DNA of 21,680 nucleotides from CAZALT01 sp964485515. GTDB taxonomy: Bacteria > Actinomycetota > Acidimicrobiia > Acidimicrobiales > Acidimicrobilacustridaceae. Below are positions 8,624 through 14,482 of the stretch, piece after piece. The DNA is taken from contig CAZALT010000045.1 of NCBI GenBank assembly GCA_964485515.1, forward strand, positions 1 to 21,680, read 5' to 3'. Below the pieces are notes generated by a model that saw nothing but the letters and a program-made list of their open reading frames with translations, did no database searches and was not told the DNA's origin. Position 1 is the first letter of the stretch, and every line of letters begins with the position of its first letter. The translations under genes were made by a program, and so were the position numbers.

Positions 8624-8641
8624 GGGGGAGTCGATGCCGGC

Positions 8642-8647
8642 ACCCTA
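8642..8647 (-). promoter_or_regulatory. Possible -10 box for fadD3
   Basis: On the minus strand this reads TAGGGT, fitting TANNNT, 18 bases before the GTG start. A convincing -35 is not seen. The 14-bp tandem repeats at 8668-8695 would lie just upstream of the -35 position, a usual place for a regulator to bind. Confidence 0.35.
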
Positions 8648-8667
8648 TCGGGACGGCCCCGACCCAC

Positions 8668-8695
8668 CGAGATCGACCAAACGAGATCGACCAAA
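8668..8695. repeat. Perfect 14-bp tandem repeat in the fadD3/maoC divergent spacer
   Basis: CGAGATCGACCAAA occurs at 8668-8681 and again at 8682-8695 without a gap. It lies in the 184-base spacer between the divergent fadD3 and MaoC genes and overlaps the first arm of the inverted repeat that follows. Two helical-phase copies in a divergent promoter region suggest a cooperative regulator site; the regulator is not identifiable. Confidence 0.7.
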
Positions 8696-8741
8696 TTGGC
8701 GGAGGAATCCGCCGACGGGGCGGTGCTGTCCGCCAATTTGG
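8691..8741. repeat. Perfect 13-bp inverted repeat with nested hairpin
   Basis: CCAAATTGGCGGA (8691-8703) and TCCGCCAATTTGG (8729-8741) are exact reverse complements with a 25-base interior. A second, smaller hairpin is nested: GGCGGA (8698-8703), GGAA, TCCGCC (8708-8713). It lies between divergent promoters, so an operator or looping site is more likely than a terminator. Confidence 0.7.
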
Positions 8742-8807
8742 GATCCTGGGGGCGTCGGGGCCGGGGTTCGGCTGTGGCGGTGAACTCAGGCGTGGCAAGA
8801 TCCCGCC

Positions 8808-9266
8808 ATGGCTCAGACCGTCTTCGACGACCTCGATCAGGTGCGCAGCGCGCTCGGCACGCACCTCGGCTACAGCGACTGGTTGGAGGTCGACCAGGAG
8901 CGGGTGGATCTCTTCGCCGACGCAACGGGCGACCACCAGTGGATCCACGTCGATCCCGAGCGAGCGGCAGCCGGCCCCTTCGGAGCCCCGATCGCCCACG
9001 GTTACCTCACCCTGTCGATCTCGAACTACTTCCTCCCGCAGATCGTCGAGGTCCGCAACATCTCGTTGGGCGTCAACTACGGCCTCGACAAGGTTCGGTT
9101 CCCCGCCCCGGTCAAGATCGGTTCACGGGTTCGTGCCGGCGCCGAGCTCACCAAGGTCGAAGAGGTCAAGGGGGGCATCCAGACGACCATGGTCGTCATC
9201 GTCGAGGTAGACGGCTCGTCCAAGCCGGCGTGCGTGATCGAGTCGGTCAGCCGCTTCCTGGCCTGA
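8808..9266 (+). CDS. MaoC-family (R)-specific enoyl-CoA hydratase
   Basis: A 152-residue single hot-dog-fold hydratase of the MaoC/NodN type, the same size as M. tuberculosis Rv0130 (HtdZ). The catalytic signature FADATGDHQWIHVDPERA is present, with Asp42 and His47 in the Asp-x4-His spacing used to add water to trans-2-enoyl-CoA; GAPIAHGYLTLS follows as in the family. It lies directly upstream of the acyl-CoA dehydrogenase (53 bases), so it could hydrate that enzyme's product. No Shine-Dalgarno precedes the ATG, and translation may be leaderless. This family member is not part of the classical mycobacterial KstR2 gene list as I know it, so its role in steroid side-chain oxidation is inferred from position. 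Confidence 0.9.
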   Translation: MAQTVFDDLDQVRSALGTHLGYSDWLEVDQERVDLFADATGDHQWIHVDPERAAAGPFGAPIAHGYLTLSISNYFLPQIVEVRNISLGVNYGLDKVRFPAPVKIGSRVRAGAELTKVEEVKGGIQTTMVVIVEVDGSSKPACVIESVSRFLA

Positions 9267-9286
9267 CGCTCCGGGCGACTTCTCAT

Positions 9287-9301
9287 CTGACGGGTCGTCA
9301 G
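9287..9301. promoter_or_regulatory. Palindromic operator candidate, site 1 (upstream of fadE30)
   Basis: CTGACGGGTCGTCAG has perfect 6-bp arms CTGACG/CGTCAG around GGT. In context ATCTGACGGGTCGTCAGG it matches two other intergenic sites in this cluster (14433-14447 and 15365-15379, both on the other strand). It ends 3 bases before a TANNNT box and 18 bases before the fadE30 start, so a bound protein would block the promoter. The symmetry and size suit a TetR-type repressor; the regulator gene is not in the window. Confidence 0.75.
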
Positions 9302-9304
9302 GAG

Positions 9305-9310
9305 TAGGCT
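9305..9310 (+). promoter_or_regulatory. -10 box TAGGCT for a near-leaderless fadE30 transcript
   Basis: TAGGCT fits the actinobacterial -10 consensus TANNNT. Only 9 bases separate it from the fadE30 ATG and no Shine-Dalgarno is present, which fits transcription starting at or next to the start codon. The operator candidate lies immediately upstream. Confidence 0.5.
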
Positions 9311-9319
9311 TTCCCGGCC

Positions 9320-10534
9320 ATGGACCTCAGCTTCACCCCGGAGGAGGAGGCGTTCCGCAAGGACGTCCGCGCCTACCTCGACGACCTCCTGCACGGCGAG
9401 TTCGCCGGGATCCGAGGCCGCGGAGGACCGGGCGACGAGCACTCGTTCTTCGACGAGCGCCTCGCCTGGGAGAAGCGCCTCGGTGCCGACGGCTGGACCT
9501 GTGTCGGGTGGCCCGCCGAGCACGGGGGCCGAGACCTGCCGTTGCACCTCCAGGTCATCTTCTACGAGGAGTACGCCCGAGCCGGCGGACCCGGGCGCGT
9601 CGGCCACATCGGCGAGGGTCTCATCGGGCCCACCCTGATCCACTTCGGCTCGCCCGAGCAGCAGGCCCGGTTCCTGCCCAAGATCCGCCTGGGCGAGGAG
9701 CTGTGGTGCCAGGGCTACAGCGAACCCAACGCCGGCTCCGACCTGGCCAACATCCAGACCCGCGCCGACCTCGTCGTCGACGACGCCGGGGAGAGCAAGT
9801 GGGTGCTCAACGGCCAGAAGGTGTGGACCTCGCTCGCGCAATGGTCGCAATGGTGCTTCGTGCTGGCCCGCACCGACCGCGACGCCCCCAAGCACAAGGG
9901 CATCTCGTTCCTGCTCGTCCCCATGGACGCACCGGGCATCGACACCGTCCCGATCGTGCAGGTCACCGGCGACAGCGAATTCAACGAGGTCTTCTTCAGC
10001 GACACCCCCACCGACGAGGATCTCGTCGTCGGTGGCGTCGACAACGGCTGGCGTGTGGCCATGGGCCTGCTCGCCTTCGAGCGCGGCGCCTCGACGCTGG
10101 CCCAGCAGTTCGCCTTCACCTCGGAGTACAAACGGGTGCTCGAAGACGCCAAGGCCCGGGGCTGGGCATCGGACCCGGTCCGGCGTCAGCGCCTCGTCGG
10201 GATCTGGAGCCGCCTGGAGATCATGCGCCTCAACACGATGCGCATGCTCACCCTGGCCGACCAGCCGGAGCTCTCCGGTCCGTCGTACATCTCGAAGCTC
10301 TACTGGGCCCGCTTGCACCGCGATCTCGGCGAGCTGGCCGTCGACGTGCTCGGCGCCGACGCCGGACTCTGCGCCGAGGGGTCCGACCCGTCGGCCTACG
10401 AGCTCAGCGACGCCCAGAAGCTGTTCCTCTTCACCCGGTCCGACACCATCTACGGCGGGTCCAACCAGGTGCAGCGAAACATCATCGGCGAGCGAGCCCT
10501 CGGGCTGCCGCCGGAACCCAAAGTCGTGTCCTAG
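9320..10534 (+). CDS. fadE30: Acyl-CoA dehydrogenase, FadE30-like
   Basis: A 404-residue FAD-dependent acyl-CoA dehydrogenase, introducing the alpha-beta double bond in an acyl-CoA. It shows the N-terminal helical start (LSFTPEEEAFRKDVRAYL), WCQGYSEPNAGSDLANIQTR (flavin and substrate contacts), NGQKVWTSLAQ, the KHKGISFLLVPM strand and the C-terminal IYGGSNQVQRNIIGERALG. The residue that is the catalytic Glu in the MCAD-type YEGT motif is Gly here. Glu254 in LLAFERG lies where isovaleryl-CoA-type enzymes carry their base, so it is the likely catalyst. In M. tuberculosis, FadE30 acts on the propionyl side chain of the C/D-ring intermediate; the same job is inferred from the ipdF neighbour 51 bases downstream. 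Promoter with operator site 1 directly upstream. Confidence 0.85.
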   Translation: MDLSFTPEEEAFRKDVRAYLDDLLHGEFAGIRGRGGPGDEHSFFDERLAWEKRLGADGWTCVGWPAEHGGRDLPLHLQVIFYEEYARAGGPGRVGHIGEGLIGPTLIHFGSPEQQARFLPKIRLGEELWCQGYSEPNAGSDLANIQTRADLVVDDAGESKWVLNGQKVWTSLAQWSQWCFVLARTDRDAPKHKGISFLLVPMDAPGIDTVPIVQVTGDSEFNEVFFSDTPTDEDLVVGGVDNGWRVAMGLLAFERGASTLAQQFAFTSEYKRVLEDAKARGWASDPVRRQRLVGIWSRLEIMRLNTMRMLTLADQPELSGPSYISKLYWARLHRDLGELAVDVLGADAGLCAEGSDPSAYELSDAQKLFLFTRSDTIYGGSNQVQRNIIGERALGLPPEPKVVS

Positions 10535-10585
10535 ATCCCTCGTCTCGGTCGCGCCCGCCGATCCCTCCACGATGAAAGCGATGCC

Positions 10586-11371
10586 ATGACCCCGCAGCCC
10601 TCGCCCCCGTACGTTCCCGGTCACAACCTGCTCGAGGGCAAGACCGTCGTGGTCACCGCTGCGGCGGGCACGGGCATCGGCTACGCCGTCGCCAAGAAGG
10701 CCGCCGAGGAGGGGGGGAGCCTGCTGATCAGCGACATCCACGAGCGTCGCCTCGGCGAAGCCGCCAACCGCCTCGAAGAGGAGACCGGCCAGCGCCCCGC
10801 CACCGTCGTGTGCAACGTGACGAACGAGGACGACGTCACGAACCTCTTCGCCGTGGCCCAGCAGGAGCTCGGCGGCGTCGACGTGCTCATCAACAATGCC
10901 GGCCTTGGCGGAACGGCCAACGTGGCCGAGATGACCGACGAGCAGTGGCTGACGGTCATCGACGTCACGCTCAACGGCACGTTTCGTGCGACGCGGGCCG
11001 CCATCAACCACATGACGCCGCGGGGCCACGGGGTGATCGTCAACAACGCCTCGGTGGTCGGCTGGCGAGCGCAGGAGGGCCAAGCCCACTACGCCGCGGC
11101 GAAGGCCGGTGTGATGGCCCTCACCCGCTGCTCGGCGCTGGAGGCCGCCCATTCCGGCATCCGCATCAACGCCGTCGCTCCGAGCCTGGCGATGCACCCG
11201 TTCCTCGCCAAGGTCACCACCGACGAGTTGCTCGCCGAGCTCACGACCCGTGAGGCGTTCGGTCGTGCCGCCGAGCCCTGGGAGATCGCCAACGTGATGA
11301 TCTTCCTGGCCAGCGACTACTCGTCCTACATGACCGGCGAGATCCTGTCGGTCAGCTCGCAGCGAGCGTAG
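10586..11371 (+). CDS. ipdF: Short-chain dehydrogenase IpdF (5-hydroxy-indanone-carboxyl-CoA dehydrogenase)
   Basis: A 261-residue classical SDR. The cofactor loop is TAAAGTGIG at 24-32, with Ala for the usual first Gly; NNAG is at 103-106 and the catalytic tetrad is Asn130, Ser156, Tyr169, Lys173 (VNNAS, HYAAAK). Stretches such as VPGHNLL, VVVTAAAGTGIG, ISDIHERRLGE, AAKAGVMALTRCSA, EAFGRAAEPWE and FLASDYSSYMTGE match my recollection of M. tuberculosis Rv3559c (IpdF) closely, including the unusual AAAGTGIG loop. IpdF oxidises the 5-hydroxyl of the indanone-carboxyl-CoA formed after side-chain removal. It follows fadE30 by 51 bases, as part of a maoC-fadE30-ipdF unit. The 3' neighbour is a repeat-rich, gapped spacer. 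Confidence 0.92.
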   Translation: MTPQPSPPYVPGHNLLEGKTVVVTAAAGTGIGYAVAKKAAEEGGSLLISDIHERRLGEAANRLEEETGQRPATVVCNVTNEDDVTNLFAVAQQELGGVDVLINNAGLGGTANVAEMTDEQWLTVIDVTLNGTFRATRAAINHMTPRGHGVIVNNASVVGWRAQEGQAHYAAAKAGVMALTRCSALEAAHSGIRINAVAPSLAMHPFLAKVTTDELLAELTTREAFGRAAEPWEIANVMIFLASDYSSYMTGEILSVSSQRA

Positions 11372-11472
11372 TTTCGAGCTCACTCGCCGTCGGTCGCTTC
11401 GCTCTCTCGGCTCCGTTCCCTCGAGTTCCTGGAGGGCTCGCTCAGCTCGCTCGCTGTTCGGTCTCCTCGCGG

Positions 11473-11849
11473 CAGGCCGCTCGGTCGACACGAGGGGCAT
11501 CGCCCTCCAGCACCCCGTTTGGTGGGGNNNNNNNNNNNNNNNNNNNNNNNNNNNNNNNNNNNNNNNNNNNNNNNNNNNNNNNNNNNNNNNNNNNNNNNNN
11601 NNNNNNNNNNNNNNNNNNNNNNNNNNNTGCCGCTCGCCCCCGCCTCGCACGGCTCGTGTCGCGAGGTGGCGGTTCAGGCCGCTCGGTCGACACGAGGGGC
11701 ATCGCCCTCCAGCACCCCGTTTGGTGGGGCCCTGCCCCCTCGCCGCCAGCCTGGCGCTCGCCAGTCGGGTGTGTGGCGGTTCGATGGCTGTTGTTGCCGC
11801 TCGCCCCCGCCTCGCACGGCTCGTGTCGCGAGGTGGCGGTTCAGGCCGC
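11473..11849. repeat. Tandem repeat of 167-bp period, interrupted by the assembly gap
   Basis: Two 55-bp blocks recur. Block A is 11473-11527 and 11675-11729 (ending CACCCCGTTTGGTGGGG). Block B is 11628-11682 and 11795-11849 (starting TGCCGCTCGCCCCCGCC). After the gap the order is B, A overlapping B by 8 bases, a 65-base link (11730-11794), then B again, so the unit is 167 bp. Block A just before the gap is in phase with this unit, so the missing DNA should be 65 bp plus a multiple of 167. Confidence 0.8.
11528..11627. other. Assembly gap of 100 N
   Basis: A run of exactly 100 N, the conventional placeholder for a scaffold gap. Its real length is not known from the sequence; the flanking repeat structure predicts 65 bp or that plus whole repeat units. 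Confidence 0.98.
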
Positions 11850-11920
11850 GCTGCCGTCAGACGGCTGGTCCAGATGGGTGGTCCAGATGGACGCTGGCTG
11901 CGTCTTGCTCAGGGGACGCG

Positions 11921-11950
11921 GAACGGGGGCCGCTTGCGCGACCCCCGTTC
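11921..11950 (-). terminator. Hairpin downstream of the LPXTG protein gene
   Basis: GAACGGGGG (11921-11929) and CCCCCGTTC (11942-11950) are perfect 9-bp arms; inside them CGC (11931-11933) and GCG (11936-11938) can pair further. It starts 25 bases past the stop of the minus-strand gene. No T-run follows, so termination is inferred from stem strength and position. Confidence 0.6.
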
Positions 11951-11974
11951 GTTCGAGCTAGGAGAGAAGTGGGA

Positions 11975-12529
11975 TCAGGCGTCGATCTTGGCCTGGGCCC
12001 GCTTGCGGGTGATGAGCACCACGGCGCCGCCGGCGGCGACGAGGAGCGCACCCACACGCAGCAGGTCGGTGCTGTTCGAACCCGTGCGAGGCAGCGAACC
12101 GTCGGAACCGGTGCCAGTACCCGTACCCGTGCCGTCCGTGCCGATGGCGACGATCTCGATCTGCGAGGAGAGGGTCACGACCTCGCCGGTGGTGGCGCTG
12201 ATGCCCGTCGCGGTGACCGTGTGGGTGCCGAGCTCAACCGAAGGCACGGTGAAGGTCGTCGACGCGACGCCGTCCGCGTCGGCCGTCACCGTGCCGATGT
12301 CGACCGGATCGGAGTTGAAGACGAACGCTACGCTCGCCCCGGATTCGAAGCCTGTCGCCGTCGCGCCGACCGACTCGCCCACGGTGGCCGTGGTCTTGTC
12401 AAGGGCGAGGGTGCCGCCGCCTGTGTACTCACCCTGCGCCGAAGCCGTGCCGGCGAACAGGCCAATGCTGAGCACCACGACCAGCGCTGCTGCCAGTCCG
12501 TAGATGGGTCGCTTCGTTGCCTTCTGCAC
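11975..12529 (-). CDS. LPXTG-type cell-wall-anchored surface protein
   Basis: The frame is open far upstream, but the GTG at 12529 is preceded by a strong Shine-Dalgarno (GGAGGA, 12541-12536) and starts a good signal peptide, giving 184 residues. The signal peptide has basic KATKRP, a hydrophobic core at about 10-27 and ASA-QG as the likely cleavage site after residue 31. The mature part (33-130) is one Thr/Val-rich beta domain (TATVGESVGATATGF, GVASTTFTVPSVELGTHTVT), resembling Ig-like surface modules. Then come a Gly/Thr linker (TDGTGTGTGTGSDGS), the sortase motif LPRTG at 146-150, a hydrophobic segment (VGALLVAAGGAVVLI) and a basic tail (TRKRAQAK). A sortase should join it to the cell wall; none is in the window. 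It stands alone between steroid-catabolism genes and has no evident link to them. Confidence 0.88.
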   Translation of the reverse strand: MQKATKRPIYGLAAALVVVLSIGLFAGTASAQGEYTGGGTLALDKTTATVGESVGATATGFESGASVAFVFNSDPVDIGTVTADADGVASTTFTVPSVELGTHTVTATGISATTGEVVTLSSQIEIVAIGTDGTGTGTGTGSDGSLPRTGSNSTDLLRVGALLVAAGGAVVLITRKRAQAKIDA

Positions 12530-12717
12530 GTTCGGTCCTCCGCTCGTTGCCGCACTCTGCGTAGCGATCTCGGTCAGTTTGGCGCGGTTGTCTGCCCTTG
12601 TCGAGTCAATCCGACGGGTTACCACCACATTTTGGGGGTTTCGGCCCGCGTCCGGTCCGGTCCTCCGAGCCCCAATTCGGCGGTCTCGGCCAGTGCTGTG
12701 AGCCAGATGCTCGTCGG

Positions 12718-13917
12718 TCAGCGCTTGAGGATCACCGACGAGCCGTGGCCGAAGAGGCCCTGGTTCACGGTGAGCCCGACCCGGGCCCCCTCGACCTGGC
12801 GCTCGCCCGCCTGGCCTCGCAGGTGCCACGTGATCTCGCAGATCTGGGCGATGGCCTGGGCGGGGATCGCCTCGCCGAAGCACGAGAGCCCACCGCTGGG
12901 GTTGACGGGAACCCGCCCACCGATGCTGGTGACCCCGTCGTTGAGGAGCTTCTCGGCGTCGCCCTCGGCGCACAGGCCGATGTTCTCGTACCAGTCGAGC
13001 TCCAGCGCGCTGGCGAGGTCGTAGACCTCGGCCAGGTCGAGGTCTTCGGGACCCAGACCGGCTTCTTCGTAGGCGGCGTGGGCGATCGAGTCGCGGAACG
13101 GACGGCCGGCAAGCGCTCCACCGGAGGAGCTCGGTTCCGCAGCGTCGGTCGAGAAGTTGGGCATCTCGATGACGGTCTGCGGATAGGTGGGCGTCACCGT
13201 GGAGATCGCGGCGATCTGCACCGGATCGGTGGAGTGCTTGCGGGCGTAGTCCATCGAGGTGAGGACCACCGCAGCGCCACCATCGGAGGTGGCACAGATC
13301 TCGAGCAGCTTGAGCGGGTCGGCCACCATGGCGGAGCTCATGACGTCGTCGATCGTGAACTCCTTCCGGTACCGGGCGTTGGGGTTGGTGAGCCCGTGCC
13401 TGCCGTTCTTGACCCGCACCTTGGCGAAGTCGAGCTCGGTGGCGCCGTAGACCTCCATGCGTCGGCGGGCGTACAGCGCGAAGTAGGCCGGGTTGGTGGC
13501 GCCGAGCAGGCGGAACCGCAGCCAGTCGGGGTCGTCGGGGCGGTCGCCGCCCACCGGGGCGAAGAAGCCCTTGGGGGTGGTGTCGGCGCCGACCACGAGG
13601 GCGACGTCGCACAGGCCGGCGAGGATCTGGGCCCGGGCGATGCTGAGCGCCTGGGCGCCGGATGCGCACGCCGCGTAGCAGCTGGCGATCTGGTTGCCCT
13701 TCCAGCCGAGGGCCTGGCTCATGGTCGCTCCGGCGATGAAGCCGGGGTAGCCGTTGCGGATCGTGTCGGCACCCGAGACGAACTGCACGTCGTTCCAGGT
13801 GAGTCCGGCGTCGGCGATGGCCGCGTGTGCGGCCTCGACGCCGTACTCGACGAAGTTCCGCCCCCACTTGCCCCAGGGATGCATGCCGACGCCGAGGACG
13901 GCGACCTCGTTGCTCAC
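12718..13917 (-). CDS. Thiolase-fold lipid-transfer-protein type enzyme (Ltp/SCP-x-like; thiolase or aldolase)
   Basis: A 399-residue thiolase-superfamily protein of the SCP-x/Ltp branch (starts EVAVLGVGMHPWGKW). The nucleophile region is NQIASCYAACASGAQAL, with Cys84 in the thiolase cysteine position. The usual C-terminal GHPxGATG is altered to NPSGGLSCFGEAIPAQ, and AEVYDLASALELDWYENIG replaces the NEAFA/NEHFA-type motif. Such changes are seen in the steroid aldolases Ltp2-4, which pair with DUF35 proteins and cleave side chains by retro-aldol reaction. The DUF35 gene lies directly upstream: its TGA overlaps this GTG start (GTGA), so a two-subunit complex is likely. Whether it works as a thiolase or an aldolase cannot be settled from sequence. 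No fadA6-type thiolase is in the window, so it may fill that role. Confidence 0.85.
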   Translation of the reverse strand: MSNEVAVLGVGMHPWGKWGRNFVEYGVEAAHAAIADAGLTWNDVQFVSGADTIRNGYPGFIAGATMSQALGWKGNQIASCYAACASGAQALSIARAQILAGLCDVALVVGADTTPKGFFAPVGGDRPDDPDWLRFRLLGATNPAYFALYARRRMEVYGATELDFAKVRVKNGRHGLTNPNARYRKEFTIDDVMSSAMVADPLKLLEICATSDGGAAVVLTSMDYARKHSTDPVQIAAISTVTPTYPQTVIEMPNFSTDAAEPSSSGGALAGRPFRDSIAHAAYEEAGLGPEDLDLAEVYDLASALELDWYENIGLCAEGDAEKLLNDGVTSIGGRVPVNPSGGLSCFGEAIPAQAIAQICEITWHLRGQAGERQVEGARVGLTVNQGLFGHGSSVILKR

Positions 13918-14402
13918 GACTCCACTCCGCTCTCCGCCGCTCGGGCGTTGCTTCCGCTCTCCGCCGCTCGGGCGACCGGCTTCCACTTCCAGATCAGGTA
14001 CTCGTTGTCGTCGTCCTCGTAGAGGGTGTCGATGACCAGCTCGACCTGATCGCCGGCAGCGAGATCGGCCACACCGACTCCGTCGACGGTCTGGCCGAGG
14101 ACGACCATGCCCTCGGCCTCGAGGGTGACCGCGGCGAGGGTGAACGGTTCGAACTCGTCGGTGGGGGAGATGTACGGGGGCGGTGGCTGGTAGTGCGTGC
14201 TGGTGAACGACCACACGGTCCCACGGCGGGACAGCTCGACCTCGTCGAACTCGCGGCCGAGGCAGTCGGGGTTCTTGCAGAAGTAGGTCTCACGAGGGAA
14301 CGACAGGGCACCGCAGGCGGAGCACTTCGACGCGAGGAGCGCGGGATGCTCGGTATCGGCGGTGAACCAGCCCTCGACGGCGGGGACACGGGTCTTGGTC
14401 AC
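13914..14402 (-). CDS. DUF35/OB-fold acyl-CoA-binding partner protein with zinc ribbon
   Basis: A 162-residue protein with an N-terminal rubredoxin-like zinc ribbon, Cys27-x2-Cys30 and Cys42-x4-Cys47 (KCSACGALSFPRETYFCKN, then PDC), then a DUF35 OB-fold (GTVWSFTSTHYQPPPPY, FEPFTLAAVTLEAEGMVVLG, GDQVELVIDTLYEDDDNEY). In steroid-degrading actinobacteria such proteins bind the acyl-CoA and are needed by Ltp-type aldolases. The GTG at 14402 is chosen: it lies 7 bases after a TANNNT box (leaderless) and the zinc ribbon begins 26 residues later, as usual. The last 17 residues contain ARAAESG twice, from a 22-bp DNA duplication. The stop overlaps the Ltp start (GTGA). Confidence 0.87.
   Translation of the reverse strand: MTKTRVPAVEGWFTADTEHPALLASKCSACGALSFPRETYFCKNPDCLGREFDEVELSRRGTVWSFTSTHYQPPPPYISPTDEFEPFTLAAVTLEAEGMVVLGQTVDGVGVADLAAGDQVELVIDTLYEDDDNEYLIWKWKPVARAAESGSNARAAESGVES
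13926..13974. repeat. 22-bp direct repeat in the 3' end of the DUF35 gene
   Basis: The 22-bp sequence beginning TCCGCTCTCCGCCGCT occurs at 13926-13947 and 13953-13974, a 27-base (nine-codon) period that keeps frame and duplicates ARAAESG in the protein tail. It looks like a recent in-frame slippage duplication. Confidence 0.75.
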
Positions 14403-14409
14403 GTCGGGC

Positions 14410-14415
14410 ACCGTA
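14410..14415 (-). promoter_or_regulatory. -10 box TACGGT for a leaderless DUF35-Ltp transcript
   Basis: On the minus strand TACGGT (TANNNT) is followed by 7 bases and then the GTG start, the spacing expected if transcription begins at the start codon. No Shine-Dalgarno is present. The operator candidate at 14433-14447 covers the -35 region. Confidence 0.55.
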
Positions 14416-14432
14416 CCGCAGTGCCCGCGAAC

Positions 14433-14447
14433 CTGACGAGCCGTCAG
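14433..14447. promoter_or_regulatory. Palindromic operator candidate, site 2 (upstream of DUF35-Ltp)
   Basis: CTGACGAGCCGTCAG has perfect 6-bp arms around AGC. On the minus strand the context is ATCTGACGGCTCGTCAGGTT, nearly identical to site 1 and site 3. It lies in the 80-base spacer between the SDR stop and the DUF35 start, over the -35 position of the leaderless promoter. Confidence 0.78.
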
Positions 14448-14482
14448 ATCGCCGAGCAGGCTTGTCCACGCAAGGATGCGGG

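Larger units (their letters stand above)
11372..11974. other. Gene-free spacer with assembly gap and repeats
   Basis: About 600 bases without a supportable gene between ipdF and the convergent surface-protein gene. It holds a simple CTCG/GCTCG-rich stretch (11380-11460), a 167-bp-period repeat broken by 100 Ns, the palindrome GCCGTCAGACGGC (11853-11865), two copies of TGGTCCAGATGG (11866-11877 and 11879-11890) and a hairpin at 11921-11950. Open frames through it run across the Ns and are not coding by any sign I can see. Confidence 0.8.

Noticed and set aside
6621..8999. A 792-codon open frame on the minus strand across fadD3 and the spacer
   Set aside because: Shadow frame of fadD3 and the hydrolase gene; Arg/Pro-rich composition with no motif.
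11380..11460. CTCG-rich simple repeats as a CRISPR array or insertion-sequence end
   Set aside because: No regular repeat-spacer pattern, no terminal inverted repeats and no transposase or cas gene nearby.
9077..11650. An 857-codon minus-strand frame opposite fadE30 and ipdF
   Set aside because: Antisense to well-supported genes and runs through the N gap.
11853..11865. GCCGTCAGACGGC as a fourth copy of the CTGACG operator
   Set aside because: The arms are GCCGTC/GACGGC with a 1-base centre, a different symmetry, and it is far from any start codon.
12588..12618. TTGACT on the minus strand as a -35 for the LPXTG gene
   Set aside because: No TANNNT box is found at the right distance, so a promoter could not be supported.
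12536..12640. Possible c-di-GMP (GEMM) riboswitch before the LPXTG gene, from GGGCAGACAACC and CTACGCAGAG on the minus strand
   Set aside because: Only fragments resemble the consensus; the paired stems and spacing are not there.
12671..12682. CCCAATTCGGCGG resembling the 13-bp arm CCAAATTGGCGGA
   Set aside because: Two mismatches and no partner arm; likely chance in GC-rich DNA.
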